This document shows positions 19,880 through 31,956 of a stretch of 64,000 nt of DNA, piece after piece; positions within the stretch are counted from its first letter, which is position 1; every line of letters starts with the position of its first letter. The position numbers and the translations under genes were made by a program. The stretch is from Silurus meridionalis (taxonomy: Eukaryota; Chordata; Actinopteri; Siluriformes; Siluridae), in contig NC_060884.1 in the NCBI RefSeq assembly GCF_014805685.1, positions 14,552,856 through 14,616,855 of the forward strand, in the 5' to 3' direction. The notes under the pieces were generated by a model. That model did not search any database. It saw nothing but the letters and a program-made list of their open reading frames with translations, and had not been told where the DNA came from.

Positions 19880-22063
19880 CTCCATTACCCCACTGTCGTC
19901 TACATCTGCCTCTTTCCTCCTTGGGCTTCCTCTTTTCCTCCTTCCTGGCGACTCCATTCTCAGCATTATTTATACCGATATATCGTATACAGTTGAACCT
20001 CGGGTTACGAATTTAATTCGTTCCGGTACTTTATTCGTAACCTGAAAAGTTCAGAAAGCTCATGAACAGAAACTTCGGTAATTCGTTCTGGACAACCAAA
20101 AATATTACTTAAATAAAAATAAAGCCAATATTCACTAATATTATTTACTTTTAACATGTTATATTAAAATCATACCACATAAAAACATACAAAAGAGGAA
20201 AAGATCTTTACCGGGTACTTTCCCTTTGAGAAGACTCGCTGCAGAAGACGACGTTCGTAGAAGGGGAGGAGGGAGAGTTATTGTTTGGAAGGAGAATCTT
20301 ATTATATTATATTATTTATATATTATATTATATTATAGAATATTAAAGACAGTGTTATTAACACGAACGCTGAGACAATTGTTGCATTAGAGGGAAAATG
20401 AGAGCTGTTTCTTTAAGGCTACTATCAGTTGGTATTGAAGTCCAGCGTGAAATTCATTATGGGAATTGTACTTCGGAAAAGACTGTAACCCTGCTAATCT
20501 ATCTTCATAAAAACAAGTAAAGTGGTTATGCATCGGCTAATGTTGTCCATCTCATCATTCCACGAGCATCAACTAACGAGTTGTTACGCTGCTGCCGGGA
20601 AAAGTTCAAGCGGATAAGTAACACGATGCTCTCGCTAGGGACACAGGACGCTAACTGATGTGACGAGCTGCGTGGATAGAGCAAAAACAACTAACTTGCC
20701 TGCGATTTTTTGGTGAGCGACGTTCGTATCCCGATATATTGTTCGTAATCAGGGGCAAAAATTTTGATGAACTGCGATTCGTAACCTGAATTATACGTAT
20801 GCCGGGGCGTTCGTAACCCGAGGTTCCACTGTATATATACCAATATACCCCATGTCCCTTCTCTGAACATGTGGAAACCATCTCAATCTCACCTCTCTCG
20901 CTTTGTCTCCAAAACGTTCTACATGCGCTGTCCCTCCAATAAACTCGTTTCCAATCCTGTCCATCCTCGTCACTCATAACGAAAACCTCAACATCTTCAG
21001 CTCTGCTCCTCATATGCCTTTTCCTTGGATTTTGAGACATTCCTTTTCACCTGCTGCCGCATCTCCTGTCTACTTTTGTCATCATTCTGTCGATCCCAAT
21101 TCTGTTTTGTCAACCTCTTTCTCCTGATGCTTTCTTGGACTTCCTCATTCCACCACCACATCTCTTTGTCTTCCTTTCTATTTCACACCAAGTAAGTTTC
21201 TAGCTGTCTCCCATATCACTTCTGCATTAGTTGCCCAATCATCCAGCACCTCTTCACCACCACCGAGCCCCTGTCTGACCTTTTCACTGAATCTCTTACT
21301 ACAGTCTTCCTCCTTCAGTTTCCCCATCTTATTCTTCTTTCAGTCCTTGCTCTCCTTCTCTTCTTCTTCACCTCCAAAACCATCCTACAGACCACCAGCC
21401 GATGCTTTCTAGCTACACTGTCCCCTGCCAACACCTTACAGTCTCCAATCTCCTTCAGGTTGCATCTCCTACATAGAACATAGTCCATCTGTGTCCACCT
21501 TCCTCCACTCTTATGTCACCTTATGATCATCCTTATTCTTAAAATAAGTGTTCACCACTGCCATTTCCATCCTCTTAGCAAAATCTACCACCATCTGCCC
21601 TTTCACATTCCTCTCCTGAAAAGCCATACCTACCCATCACCTCCTCATCACCTCTGTTCCCTTCACCTACATGCCCACTGAAATCCTCCCCAATCACCAA
21701 TCTTTCATTCCTAGGTACACCTTCTACCAGTTCATCCAACTCACTCCAGAATTTTTCCCTCTCCTCCATCTCACAACCCACCCACGGAGCATAAGCACTG
21801 ATGACATTTTCTCATCAACCCCTTCAACTTCCAGCTTCACGATCATCACCCTATCCGAAACTATCTTCACCTCCACTACACTCTTACTGTAGTACTTTTC
21901 TTTTAGGATTACCCCTACACCATTTCTCTTTCCATCCAAACTATAATAGAACAGTTTAAACCCTCCTCCAATGTTCCTGGCCTTACTCCCTTTCCACTTG
22001 GTCTCCTGAACACACAACATGTATACCTTTCCCCTCTCCATCATATCAGCTACCTCTACATAA
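19880..22063 (-). mobile_element. RTE LINE, internally deleted (copy 3), carrying a MITE
   Basis: The minus-strand sequence matches copy 1. A jump from the region near the GCTCTGCT phrase (about 21005) directly to the linker (CTCATATGCCTTTTCCTTGG) shows that the reverse transcriptase core is deleted. The endonuclease part at 22044-21575 retains VQETKWKGSKARNIGGGFKL and GEDFSGHVGEG, where the copy 1 region and the family expect GADFNGHVGEG. The 3' tail is missing. An 842-bp element interrupts it. Confidence 0.88.
19990..20831. mobile_element. 842-bp TIR element (pogo or Tc1/mariner type MITE)
   Basis: The left end CAGTTGAACCTCGGGTTACG and the right end, in reverse complement CAGTGGAACCTCGGGTTACG, differ at one base. 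TA flanks both ends (19988-19989 and 20832-20833). Internal copies of ATTCGTAACCTGAA-like words repeat near both ends (for example near 20034 and 20777). There is no transposase. Its position inside RTE copy 3, whose sequence resumes on the other side (ATACCCCATGTCCCTT), proves insertion. Confidence 0.88.
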
Positions 22064-23028
22064 GTGAAATATATTTACTCTCTTGACCAAAAGTACATTG
22101 CAATTGCTGATCTGATATAATTATATTTGTCTACATGGTTCTTTATTAATTTGTTTGGCTTTAAATTAATAGTTTGTGCAGTTGGTCCTCTGGTGGGCAG
22201 AAAGAATGCTGAAAATTTTAGCCACCCTATGACCCTTGACCAGAGCATCTGTGGGAAGGGTGATTGTCTAGTAAACTAATGTTTTCTTAATATCAGTATT
22301 CCAAATTTTTTTCCTCAGGCAGATTCTGAACCAAAAATTCTCTCATAGACCTTTCCTTAGCTGGGTACCCTCTCTCCATGTCCTGAGATTTACCATGAGA
22401 CAGTTTTAGACACTGAAATATAAACTGAGCCCAGTTTTTTTCTTGGGTTAGCTTTAGGCGCTACGTCTTTTCAAGGACCTGTAGCCTCCATATTGTCAGT
22501 CCCTGTCTGCATTCCTCACCATTGTGCTCAGCCCCCCTGAGAATTCCCCTAGTTAGATTCAATTTCTGAGTTTTCTATGGAGCTAGTTTTCAGCTCTGGT
22601 TTCCTCCAGGCACAGGACCTGTCATGTCCCTAATGTCAAGCCCTAGCTGAGTTTGTGCTCAGTGTCAGGCTCAGCCCTTGAACCCTCTCCTGTGACAGGC
22701 TCAATACCTGAGTTTTCATCAGTGCCTTGTTCATTTCCCAACCCTTCTCATGCAAGAAACTCATTGCCTGGTGTTAATGTTATACTCAGTCTGAATCATC
22801 AATATATTTCACCAAAATTTTGTAGATGTGTTTCTATCCTTGCTTTTGCTTACTGCAAAGATCACAACTAATATATAAGAGGCCAGTTTAACAAACAGGT
22901 TTAAATAAACAGCAAACCTGCAAATGGTGGTTTGCTTGTTCATTGCTTGGTTCATGTTGTTAAATACATGTCATAGGGAAATAGATAAGCTTAACAAAAA
23001 AACCCCAGCATTGGTCAAATAAAAAATA

Positions 23029-23063
<35 letters not shown>

Positions 23064-23434
23064 GAGAGATGTGCATGCAGCTTATTATCAGTGTTTTACA
23101 ATCATTTTGGTAAATTATCACTAATGGTATTTCTATAAGTCAATGAGGTTAAAAAAGTAGTGGTAAGCGTTTGTCAACATTATTAGTGTCTTATAGCAGA
23201 TTGACAGTTTATAAGATTATTAATGGCAATGGTTATTAATGGCAATGAACTCATACTTAAAAAAAAAAACATTTTAATTAAGAATGAAACTAATAAACGG
23301 GATAGAAAAAAATGTTGTTTTATTAATAAATGTTTTGTAAGTTGAGAATATGTTTCTTAATGTTTTTAACTCATAACTTAGCCACTGCTAAATATTTAAA
23401 AATGGTATAATATATTTTCACCTCAATAAAGCTA
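22064..23434. other. Unannotated sequence
   Basis: No gene recognised. A C- and T-rich section (22420-22790) has no clear frame. An (ATA)n run lies at about 23027-23060. Confidence 0.5.
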
Positions 23435-23685
23435 CACTATATGGAAAAAGGTTTGAGGACACCTATGATTTAAACCTATATGTGGGCCTTTTCCAGACTA
23501 TTGCTACAAAATCAGGAGCATACAATTACACAGAATGTCTTTGTATACTTAAGCATTTCAATTTCCCTTCACTTGAACTAACAAGCAGAAACTTAAGTCA
23601 GCATTGCAGTGCCCCTGCGCACATTGCGAGGTTAATAAAAACCACTGTTTTCCAGAGTTGGTGTGAATGAATTTGAGTTCTAGAT
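23435..23685 (+). mobile_element. Tc1-like remnant, one end only
   Basis: After TA at 23433-23434 the sequence CACTATATGGAAAAAGGTTT and the following ACACCTATG phrase match the terminus of a common fish Tc1-type family. The interior continues with GAATGTCTTTGTAT and GTTGGTGTGAATGAATTTGAG, which correspond to that family's transposase region. The other end is absent, so this is a truncated copy. Confidence 0.7.
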
Positions 23686-24768
23686 GTTTTTAATTTATTT
23701 AGGTAGACATGACAGTGGTAAGCCTCTCAGTGTTGGAATTATGTCCCACATTTTTCCACACAAACTTACTACTTTTTACCAAACTAAGCATGAATGGTGC
23801 TTTTCATCCTGGTGATTAGAAAATGAAGGACCAGAATGCTGGTAAATAAACACAGTTCATTAAATAAAGCAGAGAAGCTGTGCTGTCATTAATTAAGCAA
23901 AAAAGTATGCATTGCCAAGAGAGCATGACTGATTATGTAAATCACAACCATGTTATCAGCTAAAAGTAAACATCACAGAGAGATACTCTAATATTAGCTG
24001 TCCATCTGCTGGAGACTTTTTCTTTTTGTATATAAAGTATCTTGCATGTATGTTTGTTTAAATAATTATAATTGTGGTGTATATATACTCATAATGGTCT
24101 ATTGTTCACTACATCAAATTTCTGTTTACCTATGAGCCTTTTGATAAAAATAAGCTGCCCATATGCAAATCAAAAGGACTTCTTGAGTAGAACGAAACAC
24201 AATGACTTCAGCAGAGAAGCACCTCTTTCTCCTCCCCACCCTTCTTTACCAGCCTCTTCTATTATCCTGCACTATCTAATAGACATATTAAATGTTTATG
24301 TTCTTCCCATATTCTGTCATCAGCAAATACAATGGAGTGGCTAAAAGCTCTTACCTTGGGGCCTGGTAAAACTGACGTCTTTTTTCCCACCTTCTCATCT
24401 TTATGGATGAGGCTTTAGATTTACAGTTTTAATAAAAGAGCTGTATTTCTTTCAGTCTCTAGGATTTATTAAGCTCTAAGTTATACTTGCAAACCTTATC
24501 CGAGTGCTGATGGAGTTATGGGGACATCATGCACATCACTGGAGATGTATCAGCACTCTAAAATATGGCCGGCATATATATGCCCAGATGCAGCCCTACA
24601 ATGTGGATTAATTATCTCTTTGCGCAGATGTGTGAGAAAAGAGAGTGAAATGCCAGTGGAGTAAAAAAAAAAAAATACACCAAAAGGGATAGATGAAGGA
24701 AAGACGAAGGCAAGAGAGAAGAAAGAAGAAGAAAAATAGTGAACATGGAGAGACTGAAGACAAAGGGA

Positions 24769-24770
<2 letters not shown>
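23686..24770. other. Unannotated AT-rich sequence
   Basis: Nothing recognised; short open stretches have no motif. Confidence 0.5.

Positions 24771-24817
<47 letters not shown>
24771..24817. repeat. (GA)n microsatellite
   Basis: A GA run followed by a T-tract at 24820-24832. The serine/leucine-rich and Arg-Glu frames across it are translation of the repeat. Confidence 0.95.
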
Positions 24818-24820
<3 letters not shown>

Positions 24821-25308
24821 TTTTTTTTTTTTGTCTATTGCCATGCAATTCATATTTGACCATCAGTCATCTGTTATTTTTGGCTCCACAACAGACCTTC
24901 AATCAATAAAACTCTGTGGCAGGTTTGCCCAAATATTTGCCACAAAGTCAAATATGCACCTTGCCAGACTAAACCTTTGACTCAGACTTAGCTGAGCAGA
25001 ACGGCCTGTTTCATCCTTTGAGTCATTCACTGTCACAGAGATTTAAACAGCAAACAGAATTCGTTCTATCAATGCTTAATGGTTTGGTTTAACCCCCATG
25101 CAACTGAAATGCTTTAAATATCAATTTAATTGTTAAAGCTACATACATGTATAAACGACCTAATTACAAAGTGCACTCTAGATACACTGTATACTATATG
25201 TATTTCTTATACAACAGTTGGTACTGGTCTATACATTTTAACAGATAAGTGGCATTCCAAGTGGCTGAGTACCTATTCTTACATACAGTGATGACGATTT
25301 CTTTCAGT

Positions 25309-25420
25309 TTCTCCTATTAGGGGTCGCCACAGCGGATCCTCCGTATTGTTCTGCATGTTCGATTTGCTCATGTGAGATTTTAATGTTTACCCTTTTTTCA
25401 GCCATAACATTAAAATCATT
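25309..25420 (-). mobile_element. Fragment of RTE-related SINE
   Basis: The phrase TTTCTCCTATTAGGGGTCGC, with CACAGCGGATCCTCCGTATT following, matches the 3' tail and body of the SINE at 60205-60413. A diverged continuation (TTCGATTTGCTCATGTGAGA) matches the next part of the SINE body. The tRNA head is not present. Confidence 0.7.
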
Positions 25421-25454
25421 TGCTTGTGTGAGTCCCCTTTCTGCTGCAAAAAAG

Positions 25455-25680
25455 AGAATGACCCATCAATGCATGAATTCCATAAGACCCCTGAATGTAT
25501 GCTGTGTTATCTGTCACCAAGACATCAGCATCAAGACTTTTAAGTCCTGAAAGTGAGGTGGGTCAGACATGTATGCCCAGCACAGGTGCTTGATCAGATT
25601 GAGATCTGAGGGAATTTGGAAGCCATGTCAACACTTTGAATTAGTTGTTATTTCTCAAACCATTACTGAACCATTACTGA
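25455..25680. repeat. Dispersed repeat fragment
   Basis: The phrases CTGTCACCAAGACATCAGCA and GATTGAGATCTGAGGGAATT match, from memory of fish genomes, a DNA-transposon-derived repeat. Part of it also resembles 35530-35600. No ends are visible. Confidence 0.4.
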
Positions 25681-27837
25681 ACAATGTGTAGAGACACACA
25701 TTCTTTTTATGATCCAGTCTATGGTTAGGCTGAAAGTGTAAATAATAGGTACTATACAACTGTTTGCAAATGTGTTTAAAGCTGTATAAACCTCAGGGGG
25801 GACCCCTGCAATCTGGGTACTCTAAATTTTGTTTGTTTGCCCTTATACTATTTCTGGTTGTTTCTTACTTGATTTTTTTATAGGTTTCAGTTTCACAAAA
25901 AAAGCGAATATAGTTCTGAGATAGTTTATGGTATGATTTGTACATTTATTTATTAAAACAAAAAAAATGACATTTTAAAAATATGTAGACTTTTTGTAGG
26001 CAGGAGTCAGAATGGCTGAAAAGTGCTAAAAATCTCTGATTTTTCATATTTATTTACGTAGTTGTATAAGAAATAGTGTTTACTTATTTGAAAAAGATTA
26101 AAGCATTTATTTTTCCTTTTCTTTGGCTTTAACAGGTAGATTTTCTCTTTCATAAATAGGTAGATGAGTGTCTGTGATCATCCCTGAAGAGAGGATTAGA
26201 CTTATAGCTAATATTTCATCTTGAGTCTTCTTTTTTGAGACTTGGTATTTGGTAAACTGTTAGGTTAGGGGAGAGACCCTTATGTTGTAACTTACATTGA
26301 CAAGTGCTAACATCAGATAGATAACATCTTGCTTACGAACTGTACACGTCACAAAGATCATTAACAGCATTTGTGTGATGTAGGACGTCTTATGCCACAG
26401 AATGTATTAATAACATTGAAAAATTATTTGTCCCTTAAGTCAAATATATATTCTGTTCATTGTTTTCTCTCATGTCCTTTTTAATTTTGCATGCATGAAT
26501 GTCAGTCAGAACTTGCAGTCTTCCTCCACAGAGATTAAATGTCATCAGCAAATTTGTAACTTGTAAATCCCCTCCTCGCACTCATTCGTAAGAGAGGAAA
26601 ATTCACCTTGACTATGATTAAAGAGCTCGATGAAGAGTGTGTGTACGGCTGTGTGCAGCAGACTCATTATGATGCGCTCCCATGTTGTTCGAAATAGGCC
26701 CTGCACCCTCTCTAATCCTGCTCAGAGCTAATGGCAGCTCTGCTAGCCTCTTATCACAAAAGACAACAAGCCAGAAAAGATAGCTAATTCAGTTAATGCA
26801 CCACCTCTCCACATTATTGGGAAATTATAACTGTGCATAGCCCCATGTTTGTCTCCTCAAGGTTCATTTTAGATGCTTGGTCAAGTGTAAAATGAAAGAT
26901 GTGGAACGAGATGCAGAAGTGGCAGCAATCATAAACAAGAAGCAGAATAAGAGGGCCTTTTGCAGTCTACCCACCCATTCTCAATAGCCGGAACAGTCCA
27001 GAAAGCAGCACAAACAGCAAAAGAAAGCATCGATAAACATTGGTAGGTGACTCAAAAATGTAAAAGATTCAACATTACATTTATTTGGTGCAGCTCCTGG
27101 ATTTTTAACCACCACCCCTTTAATCAAGATTGATGTCACTGTTTTCAAAGCATGGCTTAGTTAAAATTATATTATTATAAATAGTTTCTGTATGGTATGC
27201 TATAGTATGGTGTGTTTTTAAATAAACATTCATGTCAAAATGATGCACCTATTTCATTTTTCAATTTTTTTTCAGTTTTGGATAAATGAACAACTTGTTC
27301 ATTCACAGCTCACATCAGCATCAGTCGCTCATGCTTGATGTCAAATGGTCCATGAGGCTATTGTTTGATAAATAATTGAGAGAAAATTAGTTTGACTTTT
27401 TTCTTTTTTTACTCGGGTCAGCCTCAGAGAGTAGGCATGCATCTCCAATCTCTTGTTTTGCTTTGCAATTAATTTAGTTAATTTATTTTCATCCCATGGT
27501 TGCATATGAACACAAAAGAATCTGCCTTCCATGTGCAATGAGACCAGCTCTTAAAAACATAATTTAATTGGAATCATCTCTCTTCCAGCTGGGTTTTAAT
27601 GTTCCTGATTTGAAGTTTGCCCTTGACATATACCTGATGTAATGTTTAATGCTTCAGGACTAAGGAATTTTCTCAATAAGCGTCACATTAATGGTGAAGC
27701 TTAGACCTTTAATACTAAACTTTGGATCAATTCAGTCATTCTTGACTGTATCAAATTCAACCTTCTTTTTGGTCTCATACCTGGGGCAGAATATTGCACT
27801 TTGGTGTCTGTTGTTTTCACTTGATCTAGCATTTTTA
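25681..27837. other. Unannotated sequence
   Basis: No gene or repeat recognised in this 2.1-kb stretch. Confidence 0.5.
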
Positions 27838-30292
27838 TTGAGTACAAATAGGTGCAGTTGAATGAAATATCCAGGGATAAACGGACGGAAGGATAGGGAT
27901 AAATCCGGGGTGCACTTTGGGGAGAAAGCGCAGCCGTGGAGAGAGTGTGGAGTCTGAAACGGAAGGAAAGTATAGGGATACACAACACCAACACATACCA
28001 ACAAACATAAACCAACAATAACAGACGAGGAGTGCGGGTGAAGGAGGGGTTTATGTAGGAGCTGGAGATGAGTGAGTGAGTGAGTCCCAGGTGTGCACAA
28101 TCGCAACCGGGAGGTTCGGAGAACACGGAGGCATGACAGCCGCCGAAGGGGGCGTGGCAGGTGGATTCCTGACACTACTGCCCCCCCCCCAAGGACGGCC
28201 CTAACCCACAGAACGCCCGGTGGGCTGGGGAACTCGGAGGAGGGCCCCTACATTCGTCCAGGGTCGAAGGGGACCCGGTTGGAATCGCCCTGGAACCGGG
28301 AAGAGCCGGAACAGAACAACTCCCTCAGCGGAGGTCCGGAACGGAGCACAGCCCAACGTGGAGGCCAGGAGCGGAACGAAGCCCTTGGCGGAGAGCAGAG
28401 GCTGAGCGACGTCCTCGGTGGAGACTGGAGGCTGGGTGACGCCCACTGGGAGGTCTGGAGCGGAGCAAGCCCCACCCCGGAGGACTGGAGCAGAGCAACA
28501 TTCCCCAGGAAGGTCTGGAACGGAGCCTCATCCCCATGGAGAACTGGGATGGCATGACATCCCCAGTGATGACCGGAGGTTGGGAGAAGCCCTCAGCGGA
28601 GCCCACAGGTTGGATGACTCCCTGGGCAGAGACTGGAGACTGAGCGACGTCCTTGGCGAGGACCAGAAGCCCTTCGGGAGAGACCGGAGGCTGCGTGACG
28701 CCCACCACAGAGGACTGGAGCAGAGAGGTGTTCCTCAAGGAGACCTGGAGCGAAATAAAGCCCTCAGCGGAGACCGGAGGCTGGGTGAAGCTCTCAATGG
28801 GGTTTATGGGCTGGAAGATCCCCTGGATGGAGACCAGAGACCGAGCGAGGTCAGAGGCCGTGTAACGCCAACGGCGGGGTTTTGAGCCGTAATGACGCCC
28901 TCAGAGAAACTCTGGAGTGCTTTGTTATCCTCTGGGGGACCTCGAGGAGAGACGTCACCTGAAGAGGGACTCGGCGGCGTGACGTCGCTTTTAGAGGGCT
29001 CATGGTCTATGTTGTCACCTTCGGAGGGGCTAGGAGGTGAGCCGTCACCTTGTAGGGAACTTGGAGGTGAGACGTCGCCTTCAGGGAGACTTGGAGTCAA
29101 GCCGTTACCACCAGGGAGACTTGGGGGCGAGACGTTGCCTTCTGAGGAGCTCGTAGGCATTATGTCGCTTTCAGAGGACCTTGGGACCACCTTTACATGT
29201 ACCTGGAGGCTTGCCGTCACCTCCGGCGTGACTTGTGAATGAGACATCACCTTTAGAGGGGCTCTGCGGCGATGCGTCCGCGTTGGAGGAGCTCAGAGGC
29301 AAAACCTCGCCATCGGAGGAGCTTGGGGCTATCACGCCATTCTCGAAGGCACCTGGTGGCGTCACGTCACCTTTGGATGAGCTCCGGGTGAGACGTTGCT
29401 GTCGGAGGAGCTCGGAGGCGAGACGTCGCCATCGGAGGAGCTCGCGGCTGTCACGCCATCCTCGAGGGCACCTTGTGGCGTCCCGTTGCCTTCAGATGAG
29501 CTCAGGGGCGAGACGTCACCGTTAGAGGAGCTCAGGGGCGAGACGTCGCCTGGCACGGCGCTCTGAGCAATGGCTTCGCCTTCAGGGCGACTTTGACGGG
29601 GGCGGTGGTACGATCTTCTTGCGGCCAGATGGCGGTTCGACGTCCCTTCCGTGGCCAGGCGGCGGTTCGACATTCCTTTCGCGGCCCTGGAGCTCTCCGG
29701 GAAACTCTGGAGCGGAACAGAGCTATCCAGGAAACTCTGGAGCAGAGCCGAGAGTGGAGTGGAGATCTGCTGTGACCATCACAAGTTTCCTTGTGATAAG
29801 CCGGATGAAACTGGCACACGAGCCGAATACGTTATTCTGTTATGCGGCAGAAACGGAGGCAGAAGCTGGAGTACAAATAGGTGCAGTTTAATGAAATACC
29901 GAGGGCTGTACGCAGAACACACAAATATATGCACACCACAGTCCAGTAAAGTCCGAAATTAGATTTCTGTGGTACGCCCTGGAGGGGCGAGGTCTACAAT
30001 GTCCAGGGACGAACGCACGGAAGGATAGGGATAAATCCGGGGTGCGCTTTGGGGAGAAAGCCGTGGAGAGAGTGTGGAGTCCAAAATGAAAGGAACGTAT
30101 AGACCAACACATACCAACAAACATGAACCAACAATAACGGACCAGGAGTGCGGGTGAAGAAGGGGGGTTTATGTAGGAGCTGTAGATAAGTGAGTGAATG
30201 AGTCCCAGGTGTGCACAGTCAAAGCCGGGAGCTTTGGAAAACACAGAGGCATGACAGCCACCAAAGGGAGCATGGCAGGTGGATTCCTGACA
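27838..30292 (-). mobile_element. Non-autonomous LTR element with a 30-bp repeat interior
   Basis: Two direct repeats bound the element: about 27838-28174 and about 29868-30292. On the minus strand each begins TGTCAGGAATCCACCTGCCA. They share a GTGCACACCTGG phrase, a CTCCTACATAAACCCC phrase and CACCTATTTGTACTC at the far side. Directly before the 3' LTR lies a G-rich tract (plus strand CCCCCCCCCC at about 28181-28190), a good polypurine tract. The interior lacks gag and pol and consists largely of a 30-bp tandem array. I infer a non-autonomous LTR retrotransposon in minus orientation that depends on another element's enzymes. Confidence 0.75.
28320..29560 (-). repeat. 30-bp tandem repeat array (decapeptide-coding)
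   Basis: Units are close to 30 bp, seen for example at 29038-29187 where GAGGTGAGACGTCGCCTTCA-type units follow one another. About 40 diverged units fill the interior of the LTR element. On the sense (minus) strand much of it is open (29250-28804, 29673-29362, 28738-28325) with a ten-residue period such as LPEGDVSPPS and PSSGDVSPRG. A few off-length units break the frame. The opposite strand is also partly open, as expected for a 30-bp period with few stops. Confidence 0.8.
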
Positions 30293-30816
30293 TTTATAAT
30301 GTTAAAAATGAATACACAGTATTATACGAGGAAGGAGAATTATCCCTGGACTTCAGCGACAGCTAAACATGGGGTAGAGTTTGCAAAAGAGTAGATGTAT
30401 GCATAAATTATTTGTCATTTGTTTGTTATTTAAATATTTTTGTCACTCCTGGAAAGAGATGCATTACATTTTGCACCACAATCAAATTATTTCTTCAAAC
30501 CAGAACAATCTATTGATCATTATTTATAAAACATTGTCAATATATGTTATATATTTAAATAAATAAGCATAGTTTTACTAAAAGTGTTTTTACCCCACAT
30601 CTTGTCTATAAACATAGTCATTTTTTGTCCATACAACAATACTACTACTACTACTGATAAAAATTATAATAATAATAATAATTATTATTATTATTATTAT
30701 TATTATCAACAATAATAATAAAACACTATTATGTGCAAATTTTATTATATTCAGATTATTAAAGTAATAATCGTCAGTAGAAGTATTAATAATAATAATA
30801 GTAGTAGTATTTTATG
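30293..30816. other. AT-rich sequence with (TAA)n/(TTA)n runs
   Basis: No gene. Trinucleotide repeats lie at about 30668-30720 and 30786-30812. Confidence 0.7.
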
Positions 30817-31731
30817 CAGTGGTGGGCAGTCAGGGCCAGCAAAGCTTTCTCTGCTGGCCTAAACACTATCAGAAGCACTGGCCTACATTTACAACCTAAA
30901 TTCTAATATTTGTTCCATGAAATTGTATAAATGTATTACCAACAGTTTATTCTCTTCATTTCATAGCGTTTCTCTTGGCTGCACTGCTTTCATTATGTGT
31001 ATGTGAATGTTAGATTCTTTCTCAAATCAGATTTTAGATTCACCTCACAGGGCCAACTAGCTGGCCCAGAATAGTGTCAGCACTTTTCCGTCCTCTGATT
31101 GGTTGGTCAGAGGAAAACTGTTACAGCCAAGTTCGACAGCCAAAAACATGTGTGTAGCGCTTTGCACACATGAATACATCTGAGTTAGACTTTTTTTATG
31201 CCTACAGAGGAGGAGAAATTGATTTGGTTTTGGACATACTTAAAAATACATTTTGAAGAAAAGCTAGCCATCGTGAAGAGAGGTCGGCCAACCCCGGTGC
31301 TACCTAGCTAGCTTGTCTTATTCCGGGAAATGGTTTGTTCGCCACTTTCAGACCAGTGAATATGAGTGATACCACTGGCCTACAGCCTCTGAGGAGCGGT
31401 GCAAATTATGAGTATGTATCTCTGAGTAGGATGTTTTTATTAAAATGATTTTGTCATGTTATTAGACAAATATTAATTCTGAACTGCTCAGAAAATTGTA
31501 GGGGGCACAGGTTGGAGTGAAGAGGTTTGGAACTTGCTTTAGTAAAAATGTTATTCACCCTCTATATGTGAAATGCCTCGCTCTCTGTAAGCTATGCGTT
31601 GTAATATTGTGTTTTTTTTGTAAAGTATTGATTGTTTTTATAATTGCGACGTGATGGTGATATTAAGAGGTGGATAAAGTCAGGTAAGTCCTCGCTTAAG
31701 GCCCAGGTAGCAAATGCATGGCCCGCCACTG
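30817..31731 (+). mobile_element. hAT-like DNA transposon (copy 2)
   Basis: It begins CAGTGGTGGGCAGTCAGGGC and ends GGCCCGCCACTG. It is collinear with copy 1, which it shows without the LINE insertion. The coding remnant of the ZMYM1-like N-terminus (about 31170-31410) contains stops. The 8 bases on each side do not match. Confidence 0.75.
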
Positions 31732-31952
31732 CTGAAATCTTATTGGACAAAAAATCTAACATCCACATACACGTACTGGAAGCAGTGCAGCCAAGAAAAA
31801 CGATATGAAATGAAGAGAATAGACTGTTGGGAATAAAGTAATACAATTTCATGGAGCAAATATTAGAATTTAGATTGTAAATGTAGGTCACTGCTTCTGA
31901 TAGTGTTAACGCCAGCAGAGAAGGCTATGCTGGCCCTGACCGCCTACCACTG
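31732..31952 (-). mobile_element. Inverted left-end fragment of the same hAT family
   Basis: The sequence is the reverse complement of the left 220 bp of copies 1 and 2. It starts with CTGAAATCTTATTGGACAAA and ends with ACCGCCTACCACTG, an inverted CAGTGG terminus. It abuts copy 2 directly, so the composite carries a left terminus at each outer edge. Confidence 0.8.
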
Positions 31953-31956
31953 CAGT

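Noticed and set aside
24608..24980. Serine-leucine-rich and Arg-Glu-rich reading frames
   Set aside because: Translation of the (GA)n microsatellite and flanking purine tract; no motif outside it.
28093..28885. Plus-strand Arg/Gly-rich frames as a host gene
   Set aside because: They lie across the LTR edge and on the antisense strand of the 30-bp repeat array; periodic sequence leaves several frames open.
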